A DNA stretch of 57,254 nt from Saccoglossus kowalevskii (taxonomy: Eukaryota; Hemichordata; Enteropneusta; Harrimaniidae), in the NCBI RefSeq assembly GCF_000003605.2, contig NW_003125889.1, forward strand, positions 360,899-418,152, written 5' to 3'. The notes under the pieces were generated by a model. The model searched no databases and had not been told where the DNA came from. It saw nothing but the letters and a program-made list of their open reading frames with translations. Shown here piece after piece: positions 33,640 to 45,510 of the stretch (the first letter of the stretch is position 1; each line of letters begins with the position of its first letter). The position numbers and the translations under genes were made by a program.

Positions 33640-36010
33640 TGTCCAGGCTTATGCATGGAGATACAAAACATGAAACAAATCATCATGGACATCGCAACAT
33701 GTGTAATGTTTGTATCAAATTTGAATGGAAACCAACAAATCCTGTCCAAGATACCACATTTCAGAAAAACAAGATGAATGCCAGTCAAAATAATACATAG
33801 AACATCTGCAAACAATTGAATTAATATGTATGATTTCCCTTAATCTGATAACTGAAAACATTCATTGAACAGGTCCAAAGTCTCAGACCTGGGTTTGTTT
33901 CATTATTATCACTATAATTCCCATCAAAATGTAGCCCTGACACCCCTCTACATTTTCCACCCATCTGTCACTGATCCAGATCAAGGTCATGACATCATTA
34001 AAAACCCTAGCATTACAATCTAAGCTAATTATTTATTCTGAGCATGATCAGTTGTTCTCTTCGTGGTGTTGGGATAGGTAGTTTTGGATGCAAATCTTGA
34101 ACAAGTCATTGTCAATGACACGTCCCCGTTCCGTTCATATTTGAGTGACAGATACATTCAAAGCAGATCATGACCGAAATGCACCTGCATATGTACAACA
34201 CATTGTGCTAAATCTGAACAAAATCCATCCATGCATGACTGAGATCCGGTTCTGGAATTGTGAAAATACGTGATTTTGATGCATTTTCGGCCTTAAAATG
34301 GCCATCATTCCGCTATTGTTAAGCAGATCATGAAACAAATGCACATATCTATTTGTGACATGATGTACCATGTGTGTGTGAAGTTTGAACTTGATCAATC
34401 CAGACATGTCTTGGATACGGATCCAGAACTGAATTCTTTAACAAAATGGCCGCCAGTCGGCCATTTCGAACTTGATCCGAAAAAAAAAAAAGACGTGCAT
34501 CAAGGTCCTATTATGTTTAATGTATGTACCAAATTTGAACAAAATCCATCCATGCATAACTGAGATACGGGTCCGGAATGGTGAAAATGTGCGATTTCAA
34601 TGCATTTTTGGCCTTAAAGCGGCCCCCATTTGGCNNNNNNNNNNNNNNNNNNNNNNNNNNNNNNNNNNNNNNNNNNNNNNNNNNNNNNNNNNNNNNNNNN
34701 NNNNNNNNNNNNNNNNNNNNNNNNNNNNNNNNNNNNNNNNNNNNNNNNNNNNNNNNNNNNNNNNNNNNNNNNNNNNNNNNNNNNNNNNNNNNNNNNNNNN
34801 NNNNNNNNNNNNNNNNNNNNNNNNNNNNNNNNNNNNNNNNNNNNNNNNNNNNNNNNNNNNNNNNNNNNNNNNNNNNNNNNNNNNNNNNNNNNNNNNNNNN
34901 NNNNNNNNNNNNNNNNNNNNNNNNNNNNNNNNNNNNNNNNNNNNNNNNNNNNNNNNNNNNNNNNNNNNNNNNNNNNNNNNNNNNNNNNNNNNNNNNNNNN
35001 NNNNNTGTGCGATTTTGATGCATTTTCGGCCTTAAAATGGCCGCTATTCGGCTATCGTTAATCGGATCATGAAAAAAATGCATGTGCATATGTCCCATAT
35101 AATGTGTGATGTATGAGTGAAGTTTGAACTTAATCGGTCCATGCATGTTCGAGATACAGGTGATCACGGACGCACGGACGGACGGACGCACACAGGGCAA
35201 AACATAAGTCCTCGTTTTCGGACTGCGTCCGAACGGGGACTAAAAAGACCCACTTAGGTTTTTCAGATCTAGAAAAAAAAATTGCGTGCATATTCGGCAG
35301 AGACTTGTTCATCAACCTGCCAAGTTTCATTGATATCTGCTGCCGAGTTTCTGAGAAAATGTTAGAGACGTCACAGACGGAAAATTGAAATAAGAATTAA
35401 TAGTCCAACTTGCAGGCTGTGTCTGAAACAGAACTAAAAAGTAAAATGGCCGCCTTTCGGCCATCTTTGATCTGATCATGAAACAAACTGACATGGACAT
35501 GTATTCCAATATGTATTATGTATATGCCAATTATGATTGAATATGGTCCCTAAGCCTTAGAGTTATACCGGTAGTAGTATGGTCAAAAGTAAGATGGCTG
35601 CCAGTCAGCCATCTTTGATCTGATTATAAAACAAATTGTCATAGACATGTAATCTAAAATGTACAATGTATCTACCAAATTTGAACAAAAACTGACATTT
35701 TCAAAAAACAAAATGAACGGCTGCCAGTCGGCCATCTTTTATTATAGGCATGTATCTTAACATGTATAATGTATGTACTAAAATTGAACTAAAACTGGCA
35801 AAGCATGTATAAGATACCACATTTTCAAAAAATTAAATGGGTGGCAGTCAGGCATCTTGGATTGAATCAGTAAACCACTGCATGTGTTAGTTATAGATAG
35901 ATAAAGTACTAGGCACATGATAAGAATGAACAGATTTTGTCTACAGGGTTCTGAAATAGGACTCCGGAGAGACAGGTGAATGGACGGAGACCGCATTATA
36001 AGTCCTCATT
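33640..36010 (+). repeat. Degenerate tandem repeat, about 120-320 bp units, with CpG-rich tail
   Basis: Units share AAAATGGCCGCC..CGGCCAT, GATCATGAAACAAATG, CATGTATAATGTATGTAC and TTTGAACAAAATCCATCCAT. One tail at 35165-35245 reads GGACGGACGGACGCACACAG, then AAGTCC and a near-complementary GGACTGCGTCCGAACGGGGAC. A further group lies at 40545-40900. No coding capacity seen. Probably a non-autonomous element that expanded in tandem. The 371-N gap lies within it. Confidence 0.7.
34635..35005. other. Assembly gap of 371 N
   Basis: Flanked on both sides by the same repeat segment (GTGAAAATGTGCGATTTC and TGTGCGATTTTGATGC), so the gap is probably a repeat-caused one of estimated size. Confidence 0.95.
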
Positions 36011-36613
36011 TAGAACCTTGTTTGAACAAATTTTATAATGTTCATGCTTTATGAAATTCACTATATATCAATACAGCAATAAATGTACATAGTAGCATAG
36101 CTAGCTACATTGCAAAATTGATTGGTGAGATGTTTCAGATGTGAACAACTTTATATGACATTAAGTAACAGTAAAAGGACAACTTGGAAGCAATCCTGAT
36201 TGGGGACAGTCAGACAGTTCAGCTCTAATATTTTATGTATGTTTGTTGACTTACTGTCGTAATTAACAACCGATATTGACACCTGTTGACAGTCAACTGC
36301 TAAACTTGTCATGATACTAATAATTTATTGACAATGAAATGTAGCTTAAATTAACATTTGTTCATCACAGAACATTCAACCTGATTTAGGTCAATGTGAT
36401 AAGACCAGTTGACATACCAAGTCACTGCTACATGTACGGCTCTAAAAACTAAATTTAATTTTCAAATTTTATAAATTAACATAGGTAATCTGAAATTTGT
36501 TGTTAATTATCGGTTTCAGTATCAATTTAAATGTAATTTAACAGAAGTGGCCCACCGATAATACAATAGGTAAATTACACCCTTTGTGTCTACTCACAAT
36601 TTTTGTAATTTTG

Positions 36614-36802
36614 TACTGTAAATCGGTTAATTATTCACTGGGTTTTAATTTTGCTTATTTCGCTGACTGGAAAATGTGTTAAATTAAAACCCAGTAAATA
36701 TGCAAAATTTAGCATAGAACACATTATCTAAATGACAAAACCATAAATTTAAATGCTAAATCAGTGAAATTTAAACCCGGTGAAAATTAGTCAATTTACA
36801 GT
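36614..36802. mobile_element. Palindromic MITE, third family
   Basis: Left end TACTGTAAATCGGTTAATTA with CACTGGGTTTTAATTTTGC; right end, inverted, TACTGTAAATTGACTAATTT with CACCGGGTTTAAATTTCAC. Length 189 bp. It shares only the terminal TACTGTAAA with the main family. Confidence 0.8.
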
Positions 36803-37296
36803 ATTAAGCCACCAAAACAAACATGATCTAACAAGCATGCAAATTAGATAATTAAAATATACAGAATAATTAGAAACTCTTAATCGGTACATTCAAGTTC
36901 AAGATCAATGCACATGCCAAGCACAGAGACCAAACAGACAGGGTAGTGTCAATGTGCAGAAAAACCCTTGATCTAGACCCATTAAAGCCAGATTCAAACT
37001 CAGCCATTTATTAATGTACACACTAGACAGTACAAAACATTTACACGACTCACAGCCAGGGTTTGTGGTGTACTCATAACAGTGTTTTAAATACAAAAAA
37101 ATCTTCAAATATAACCAAGCCCAACACATAATTTGCCAATAGTTTGAATTACTAGTAAATATTAACTATTTTTAACAAATTATCTAAAACATAAAACTAT
37201 CTACAACCACAATTGAGTAACAACACAAATAGGGAAAACTTACAGGCATTACAGCATGTTTAAAACACTACATGTATAAATTATTTGTATTTCCAG

Positions 37297-37431
37297 ATAC
37301 CACCCAAAGTGATATTCTTGAAAACTAGTGGCACTGGTAACCTAGATTGGTAAGCAACATACCACAGAATCATGTTCTGCTCCAGACATGTAGCTAGTAA
37401 GATGGATATCCCTATGATGTCAGGGTATAAC
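37297..37431 (-). CDS. Candidate exon, strand uncertain
   Basis: Minus strand: acceptor gaattgatttgtgcag and donor GGGTG|GTATCT enclose 43 open codons at 37301-37431, including YPDIIGISILLATCLEQN and ILWYVAYQSRLPVPLVF, which looks like membrane-spanning sequence. Plus strand: a better splice pair (tatttgtatttccag at 37296, GATTG|GTAAGC at 37350) encloses 17 open codons reading IPPKVIFLKTSGTGNLD. Both cannot be ordinary coding sequence. The minus reading agrees in strand with every other gene in the window. Confidence 0.3.
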
Positions 37432-38583
37432 CTGCACAAATCAATTCAAATTCAGTTCTGCACAATCATGAACAAATAGACAGAAACCAACACATGTGAA
37501 CAAGTTATACATGTAGAAATTACAATGGACAATGCTGGCAGTGTTATAAGCAGGCTTAATAACATTTTAACATAATTAGCTGTTAATTTATAGTAATCTG
37601 TTCACAGATGTTCGTTATATTATTTGCTTTATCTGTGTGTACATGTATATAAAATAATGGAACTAGTGGTTTGTAGTTCCACAATAAAACAAAGAGCTGC
37701 CCCTATCCATAATATTAATTTGTATGAAAATCTTTTCAAGTAATATTTTCTGTGAAACTCATATAGTATCCTTTACTTTATAACAAACAAAGCTTACATA
37801 AATTTATTAAAACAATTAAAAAAATAGATAAATACTAGTAACATGAAATGAATGGGAAATGAGTTTACAATGAATTACATGTATGTATTTATATATTTAT
37901 AAGACATAATTCCAAAATCATCCTATGTGAAAGTAACATTATCACTGAAAATACAATGTAACAAACTTAGGATAATTACTCATTAAGTAATTCAGTCATA
38001 CAGGTCATTGATCTACAGCAGTGTGAAATGAAAAGCATGTTTATATTCAACTTTTCTCCAACACATCAGTATAACCATAAAGCATACATGTACACCAAGT
38101 CTTAAGATGGATAAGTGTTATATTTTGATAGCAATAGTATAGTTTTCAAAACTTTAATTGTAATATATGCATATGTAAATATGCTCATCATATTACCAGA
38201 ATTGCAAACCAACAGTCAAGTTCAAGACAATGAGGGTTGAAATTATATAGGAAAAAAGAGCACAAGTTTTTAATCTCTTATTAAACTTAATCTGTTTCTA
38301 GAAGACATTTTGCTCACCAGTTATGATAAGGATTTAAGCTTTAATATAATAATAAAAAATAGTGTATTACGCAACTGTAATCTGCTGTGGATACAGTAAG
38401 GTAAAAATAGTGTAAAATAAAGCACCTAAAAATAACTACATGTACAAATTTGAAAGTTCTACAAAAAATCAGAAAGTAATAAAAATAAAGTAAATCAAAG
38501 TAAATTAAGGTTCTCCCTACCCAGGGGTTTACACAGGGGATGTTTTATATATGGTATTTTTAAGATAAAGAGACAGAGCAATG

Positions 38584-39162
38584 TTATTTTTCATAATTTT
38601 CAAGAATTTCACATTTTTTCAGGAGGATTTTTCTTTCATCTTCAAAACGTGAGCAGCTCAAAAGAAAATGTTTTTCATCTTCAATATCGCCTTGATCACA
38701 TTTTTTACATACTCTTTCTGCTGCTGGTAGTTTTCTCTTCCTCCCCGGTTGAATTTCCAAAATGTGATCACTAAGCCTGAATTTTGATAACATTCCACGT
38801 AAGCTAAAGTTATTTATTTCATTTAGATAATTTTCAAGTTCATAGTTTATTTTAAATTTAATTTTATTTTATTGTTTATATGTCCTGAGTTTATTGCTTT
38901 CATTTTTATCTTTACTACTAGTGAACGAGTTTAGCTGCTCCTTCCAAGACTGTTTGTATTGGTCTCTTAATTTCACTTTCATGATGTTTGATAACTGGCT
39001 AATATTATCTACAATGTGCTGTTCTTTTGCTTCCTCCAGTTCCTCATGACCAATAATATTTTCAATATGGACCCATCTCCTTATTGTAGCATGAAAATGT
39101 AATGACATGATAATTTTTAAATTAGGCTGCACTATTTGATACTCACATACATGTACCAACAT
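38584..39162 (-). pseudogene. Non-LTR retrotransposon fragment, C-terminal end of the reverse-transcriptase ORF
   Basis: The minus strand reads a helical region (QYKQSWKEQLNS, NKLRTYKQ), one in-frame TAA at 38869-38871, then in the same frame LRGMLSKFRLSDHILEI, GRKRKLPAAERVC and CKKCDQGDIEDEKHFLLSC. The LRxSDH-x-LEIxxGR plus C-x2-C-x(7)-DEKHFL-x2-C signature is the zinc-knuckle end of the reverse-transcriptase ORF in common invertebrate LINEs. It has lost its front part (no polymerase or endonuclease motifs in the window). Confidence 0.8.
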
Positions 39163-39240
39163 TTGTTCACGATATTTTTAAAAATTGATACATGTATAAT
39201 GATATTAAAAAAGGTCAGAATACAATTTTTCTATAGAACA

Positions 39241-39474
39241 AGGTTTTGGCTAAGGCTGAGAAAAAAAATATCTCTGTTTCTCGTTTTCGTGCACATAATT
39301 TTGAACTATGCGCCTCGACGTTTTTTTTTTTCAAAATGCGCTTGTACTCGATATTGTCTCAAATCACCCCAATTTTTGCTCAGTATTCCCCCAAAAAAAA
39401 AAATCCCCTTGCCGCCTCATTCCAAAAATTACATGAAACGAGAAACAGAGACATTTTTTTTCCTGGCCTAACCC
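39241..39474. mobile_element. MITE with roughly 38-bp inverted ends, fourth family
   Basis: Left GGTTTTGGCTAAGGCTGAG then AAAAAAAATATCTCTGTTTC; right, inverted, GGGTTAGGCCAGG then AAAAAAAATGTCTCTGTTTC. Both run into TCGTTT. The interior has poly-A/T tracts and several CpGs. It lies directly upstream, in minus orientation, of the LINE fragment. Confidence 0.75.
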
Positions 39475-39666
39475 ACACTTTGTATCATGTATTAGATTGA
39501 ACTAATACAAACAATAGCAATTGCAGCCCTGTTGTATGGTTGTTAGTATGTGCAATCTAATCTAGATACAACCAAGGCAATATCAGAGATGGCTTGGTAT
39601 GTCACTGAATACAAGCATTGTTCTCTTCACTCATAGTTTTCACAGCAAACGTAATGTATAATACTG

Positions 39667-39860
39667 TACTGTAAAAGAGTTCATTATTTTATTTTCGCTT
39701 GGAATTAATTTTTGCTATTTTCTCTGAAGGAATGATTCAGTAAAAATAAAATTCAGCAACTATACCATTCAAAAATCAGTGAAAATAAATTCCATACAAA
39801 GGACCAAAAATGACTTTTTAGCGAAAATTAAATCCAGCTAAAATAAAGTATTTTAAAGTA
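39667..39860 (+). mobile_element. Main-family MITE (copy 7)
   Basis: Starts TACTGTAAAAGAGTTCATTA and ends AAATAAAGTATTTTAAAGTA; the left end is partly altered. Confidence 0.8.
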
Positions 39861-39943
39861 TTTGTACATGTAGATCATTGTTCAGAGGAATATCAAAGAA
39901 ATTTGTTGAGGGCATACTAAGTAATCAGGCTGAGAAAAGAATA

Positions 39944-40100
39944 CCGTACATTTATTTTCACTATTTTGAGCATATTCACTGTGTTTTCATTTCACAAATT
40001 TGTAAAAGAAACAATAAGTTTTATGGTTATTGTTGAAGTTCATAAATTTAATTAAGCAGATTTTATTTATCAGCGATGAATAATTAATGTATTTACAGTA
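39944..40100. mobile_element. Second-family MITE (relative of 8415-8600)
   Basis: Left ACCGTACATTTATTTTCACT, right end ATGTATTTACAGTA. Internal CATTTCACAAATTTGT and AACAATAAGTTTTATGGTTA correspond to parts of the 8415 copy. Confidence 0.5.
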
Positions 40101-40544
40101 ATTGTGTTTCCGACATATCTAAACACATTTTTTTTGAAAACTCGTACTTTTATTTTTATGCAAATTAGCCGTGTTATACCTACAAAACAATGACTTTGTT
40201 GGATGATTAGAACATGACTAAGAAAATCCACTATAATGACTAATTCAGTTCATTCAGACACTGACATGTGTTGATGAAGTGTAAAAGTCATATGCAGTAA
40301 CAATTACAACATTCCATTGCCCATATTTAGGCATCACAATAATGGATTACTAGAATAATCCTCCAATGCTCCTACCTGCCTACCCACAATTTTTTTTAGC
40401 CTATTACCGGAAACAGTACAATTTTTATTCCAACCGCCTAAAGATCCACATTGTTTATGCACAAGAATAATGAAATAAATACAAGTAATTGCATATAGAA
40501 AATATATAAAATTTCATTAACTGTCAAAGCATGACTATTGTCAG

Positions 40545-40900
40545 AGATATGGCTTCAGAGCAGCATTCAGTATAAAAAAACTGTTGTCGGTTGTCATTTT
40601 GAATCGGTCAGATCAGAAAAACAAAATGATGTGCAACAAGGTCCTATATTTGTATGTACCAGGTTTGAAGGAAATTTGGGCCGGAAACTGTCAAAATACA
40701 ACCAAACTCCAAAAATGCTTTATTTTGATGAATTTTTAACATTAAAATGGCCACCATTCAGCCATTTTCAATCAGATTGCAAATCAAATGGATATGCATG
40801 TGTATGCCAAGATGCATGATGTATGTTACATTTTATATGTCAGAGACACAGGTGAAGAAGCACACATGGACACAAGCACACAGGTCAAAACATAAGTTGC
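40545..40900 (+). repeat. Second group of the tandem-repeat family of 33.6-36 kb
   Basis: Contains ATTAAAATGGCCACCATTCA, CAAATCAAATGGATATGCAT and a tail with CACAAGCACACAGGTCAAAA before CATAAGTTGCTGTTTTCC, matching the ends of the larger array. Confidence 0.6.
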
Positions 40901-40904
40901 TGTT

Positions 40905-41240
40905 TTCCTAATTAAATTTGAATCCTAATTTAGTGAGAATTTAATTCAGTTTGAATCCTAATTCGGTATAAATTAAATCATTTTTAATTACAATTCAGTT
41001 TGAATCCTAATTCACTGAGAATCCAATTCAGTTTTGAATCCTAATTTTGTTTGAATTAAATTATTTTTAAAGCTAATTCAGATAGAATATTTATTCAGTG
41101 AGAATCCATTTAGGTTGAATCCTAATTCAGTAAAAATCCAATTTAGTTTGAAAGCTATTTAGGTTTGAATTAAATTATTTTTTTATCCAATTTAAATTAA
41201 ATCATTTTGAATTAAATTTCGTTTGAATCCGAATCAGTTT
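40905..41240. repeat. Degenerate AT-rich tandem repeat
   Basis: Irregular repeats of CCTAATTCAGT, GAGAATCCAATTCAGTTTGA and TTTGAATTAAATTATTTTTA over about 330 bp. No coding capacity. Confidence 0.7.
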
Positions 41241-41641
41241 GAAACTCACATTTTTATCCTTTCATTTTTATTGTGCTAATTACCAAAACCTTTAATGATG
41301 TTTACAGTTTTCCCAATTTGGCAAAAAATATGGATAATACCGGTAGTTCCATTTAAATGTAATTTAAAATACATGTATTTATTATTTGAGATACATGTAT
41401 ACAGATTCTTTTTATTTGACCTTATACTAAGCTAGTATTTCTTTTCCAACTACTAGTACATTTTTGTGTGTTCTGAAAAATATCAGATGTGTTGACTAAG
41501 CCCCAATGATACTACAGTACAACTCGTGCAAATATTAAATAGAAATTCATCAAATATTCATATCATTTTTAAATGCTATATTATATGTATATCTCATTAA
41601 ACCTACACACTGTGCAAACTGAACATTATGATTTTCAAATG

Positions 41642-41732
41642 TGTAGCAAAATGTGGGATTCAACCCACAATTAATTTGAACCCACTGCTGGAAAACAAGT
41701 GTGAATTTTTTTACCACTAGACTTCTCTGCAC
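41642..41732 (-). ncRNA. tRNA-like sequence (tRNA pseudogene or SINE head)
   Basis: The minus strand carries an A-box-like AGTCTAGTGGTAA (41711-41723) and a B-box-like GGGTTGAATCCCAC (around 41655-41665) that folds as a T-arm. The spacing is tRNA-like with a long middle. The acceptor ends pair poorly and no clear anticodon loop is visible, so it is not a functional tRNA as read here. Confidence 0.35.
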
Positions 41733-41740
41733 TTTTCCTT

Positions 41741-44157
41741 CCTATATAGGTCAATATTTCCAAAAATGAACCCTAATTCTAGAGCTAACAGATAAAATTT
41801 TAGTCAATTTCAATTTTTACTCAAAAAATTAGCTATTTGTGTCCCAATCTTCTGATGAAAAGAAGGAACTGGTGGTGAAAATGTTAAACTGGTATGAGGT
41901 CAGGTTAGTTTAGGTCAGAGTCAGAGGACTGGTCTCACCCTGAGTTGCATGTTTGACCTAGAGATGATACCTCTAGGTTAAAGCAATGCCTGTTATCATA
42001 ATCCAAATGTAGATGAGACATGAATATAAACTACGAATAAGGAATATTTGAAAAGAAATCTGGCTTTCAGTTTCTCAACACATGTGAACACTGTGGGTAG
42101 AATGTCTGTAAATTATACAATACAGAAAGTCTGCTTACACAGATAACAAAAGGAAATTTATTCACCATCACTGTTACATACATAACAAGAGTTTATTCAC
42201 AATCCTCTTTGGTTTCTATGCCCTTGAATCAAACTAGGTTTTCAAGGAAATTTTGATGAATGTTCAAGAAATCACTATAAATATGGCGTACAATTAGTAC
42301 TATGATATTCATAGTTGCAATTGCCTAAAAATGAATGGTTTTCAATTTATAACAATGAAATACCCAGGTTTACTGGATTTCTCATAAGAGGTGTTACCTG
42401 TATGCTTATTTTTTATTGCCTTTTGTAGTAAGGCTATTATATAGTCAGAATTGTATATCTATTTGAAATTTTTTTTTAATTAACTCTGGTGAGGTGTGAA
42501 ATTATCATCCATGGTATATGTTTATAATTGTTATTAAATCAGAAAATATACGATCCCTGACACACTGATGTGAAATTTACAGCTGATTACAAAAAAATCA
42601 AAATCAATGGATGAACAGCATGAAATGGCCAATCCTATGAAAAAAACTATTTTTGTTAGTGATTCATGAGAACTTAATCACCCAAGCAACACAAAAAATA
42701 TATGATCGTAATTTCCCCTGTCACTACCTTAATCTTGAAAGCAAAAAGCAAACAATAAGGCTGACAGTTAACCAGTTTGAGTGGAAATCAATACGGCAAT
42801 ATATGCTAACACAATGACTATAATAAAATAGTGCTTAATTTAGAATTACTAATATTGAAAAATAAACTCATAAAAATATTGTTTCTGGCACAAACAATAC
42901 AGGCCATAAAAATGTATGCAAATTTAATTATATCTATGTAATTTATTGAAAGAATAATATTTTGGTTTGAACATTAGCCCTAATTAGTGTCTTTTGTGTA
43001 ACACCTGAATAAATACAATAGTGTTTTCAAATACATTGTAGAATATTGAGAGTAAATAGTGCTGGTATTCTTTGTACTAAAGACTAAAGTTGACTTTGGC
43101 ATACAAGGGTTAAAAAATACAAGCCTTATCTAGATAACCAGTTTGAAAATTGTCATATAAAACAAATTTGAATAAAAAAAGGTTTTCCTTTGTTTGAAAT
43201 AATTTTAGGACCAAAAAAAAACAAATTAAAACTATGTAAATTTTTAATTTGTCCTCGGATGAGAAGCAAAATCTGTTTGTTTGTTTTTTTCGCCTTTTAT
43301 GAAATATTATTAAAATAATTACAATTAAACATAAAAACAATTAATCTTGGTGATTAATATCTTTCCTCAGAATGTCTTTATGGATGAAAATCACATTTTT
43401 TCATTAGATAATAACAAATTCAGCAGTTTATTTTATTTTAGAGGTTTATTGAGAGGAACTGTAAGATAAATTTCTGCATAGTGGTAGTATTTCAGAGAGA
43501 AAATGCTACCATATTGAAAGTGAGCACACAATGGCCAACACCTTCTAACAGGTTGACCTCATGGTGTTTTCACAAACAACTCAAAAATATTTAATATTTC
43601 AATGCCACTAAAACACACTAAGTGACTAAAAATAGTGCAACATTTTCAGTTATTTGGTGAACTACATATGAGCAATATAACTCAATATAAGCATTTGCAC
43701 AGCTAGAAATGTTCTAAAATATTTTTTTTTTTCAGCAGTCAAATAATTATTAGTTTATAGGTCATATGACACAAGAGAGCACAGTCCAAACAAAAAACAA
43801 TAACAGGACTCAGAGCTGTTTGACAATATCTTGTCCATGTGACATTTGCAGTAATGAGGTTATCACACATAACCTAAGTTGCGTATAGGTGACTGTGCTA
43901 CCTCTCCCCTCACAAACACACATACAAACACTTAACCTCTTGCGTTAGTAATTTTAATCTATGCTTATTATCGTTAAACCCTTATAGCGACACCTGGTGG
44001 TGAACAAAAGCAAATGCACTAATCAGTGTGTCGTCATTCCTTCAGATGGTCAGTCATAAAAATAAGCGTTAATTCTTTTTTTTTTTTATGAACTTTATCA
44101 TGAATATGTGAATCACACCTTCTAAATACTAGTATAGGCCTTGTAGTTGAAACATAC
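41741..44157. other. AT-rich stretch, no gene
   Basis: Contains a minus-strand site near 41940 with a good GTGAGA donor and two possible acceptors, open in more than one frame and therefore not assignable. At 43986-44000 a GCGACACCTGGTGGTG word resembles the CACCTGGTGG core seen in many SINEs. Confidence 0.3.
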
Positions 44158-44287
44158 TATTGTAAAATACTATATACTCACTTGGAATTAATTTTCGCTA
44201 TTTTCGCTGAAGGAATAATTCAGTGAAAATTAAATCTAGCGAATATACCTGTTTTCCTATATTTTACAATCAACTTGTCAAAAATGC
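44158..44287 (+). mobile_element. Main-family MITE, right end missing (copy 8)
   Basis: Starts TATTGTAAAATACTATATAC and continues with TTTTCGCTGAAGGAATAATT to CTATATTTTACAATCAACTT, then stops at mid-element. Confidence 0.75.
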
Positions 44288-44400
44288 CTATAGTAAAGGA
44301 CATACTGAAAGTATGATAAAGTTTGCATCATATCTAGCCTTATTTGCATAATAAATCAAGCAACATTGTGGGATAGAAATGAAAAGGTCAACAACCTCAC

Positions 44401-44434
44401 CAGGAATACAGGAACATCATACACACTCATGAAA
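44401..44434 (-). CDS. Candidate 34-bp microexon
   Basis: Very strong acceptor (ttctttcattgttttcatatag) and donor (CTG|GTGAGG). Only one of three frames is open, reading FMSVYDVPVFL, with one leading base and a phase-0 end. It is in phase with the candidate at 46444-46475. Good splice sites, little coding evidence. Confidence 0.3.
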
Positions 44435-44976
44435 CTATATGAAAACAATGAAAGAATTGCAGAAGAGGAAGTGAAATAAGCAAGCATTCATATAATACAT
44501 AAACATGGCTTTACATCATATTTACTGGGGTCTGTACATCACTCACAAAATTGTATTCTAAAACATTTTTACACAAAGAAATATGAAATGAATGGCGCAG
44601 TAATAACACTTTCATTTCATCAGTATCATGTTATTGTTCACAGTTGTTTCTCTTTATGCTGGCCTAATTTACATCAGTTTAAAAGAAAAGCGTTTAAAGT
44701 TATTATCTTTTTTCACAGTAGGTACTTTCAGGCAATTCAATTATTATACAGGGGTGCCATAGAAACAACCCTTATAAAAAAAATCACCAAGATCTTTATC
44801 TTTTTGATTAAACTGGTGAAGATACTGAGCTGTTCTTGCTTGTAAATTACTTATTACTAAGGAACTTGTTACAAAATTTTAGTAAAGACTTGAAGGTCTG
44901 TAAAAATTATACAATGTGTAGGTGGGTGGGTCAGGGGTCGAAATACCCTGGTGCACACTGCACTATGCACATAGAT

Positions 44977-45160
44977 TACTGTAAAATCTGTATTAGAAGC
45001 CGCAGCTTCAATTAAAATGGTACAATACAACAGAGGGGATGCGGCTTCTATTAGAGCATCTACACATATGAGAAATGATGAATTTGTTATTCTTAATTAT
45101 TCAAAAAGAATGGGTACGATTTCTATTAGGGGTGCGGCTTCTAATACAGATTTCACGGTA
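44977..45160. mobile_element. Palindromic MITE, fifth family
   Basis: Left TACTGTAAAATCTGTATTAG then AAGCCGCAGC; right, inverted, TACCGTGAAATCTGTATTAG then AAGCCGCACC. A third GATGCGGCTTCTATTAGAGC block lies in the middle. The TCTATTAGAGC/GCATCTCC words recur in the dispersed repeat at 26640-27302. Confidence 0.85.
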
Positions 45161-45414
45161 TTAGCTAGTGCAAGTAAACTCAAAATATAATGTGCACTCT
45201 GTGCATGTAGAAATTAACATTTTCTCATTATATTCAATAAGCCTAAATTAAGTTCAACTAATATTGTAAGATAACTAAAAAAAAAGCAAATTCTTCTGTG
45301 CATGCAGGGAAAAAACTATTTCAATCCCTGGTGGGTAGGTTCCTGCATGTATGTCAATCTTTCCATGTCTTCACTAACAAACACAGTAACAATAGCTTTA
45401 CACCTTACTTTATG

Positions 45415-45510
45415 AATAGTGGGACAGCAGTACATTAAAAACTGCTATAAACTGCCTAATCAATGCTTCCTCACAGAGGGATGTCACTTCATTGTCACCA
45501 GCATAAAATA
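45415..45510 (-). other. Open segment with a stop next to a donor
   Basis: The minus strand reads NEVTSLCEEALIRQFIAVF then NVLLSHYS, a natural-looking amphipathic helix, and reaches TAA one base before A|GTAAGG. No clean acceptor. Either a short terminal exon, a decayed exon or chance. Confidence 0.2.

Noticed and set aside
33920-34060. 45-codon minus-strand frame (TLIWISDRWVENVEG)
   Set aside because: No acceptor; looks like repeat debris.
34472-35200. Long ORFs of undetermined residues
   Set aside because: They run through the 371-N gap.
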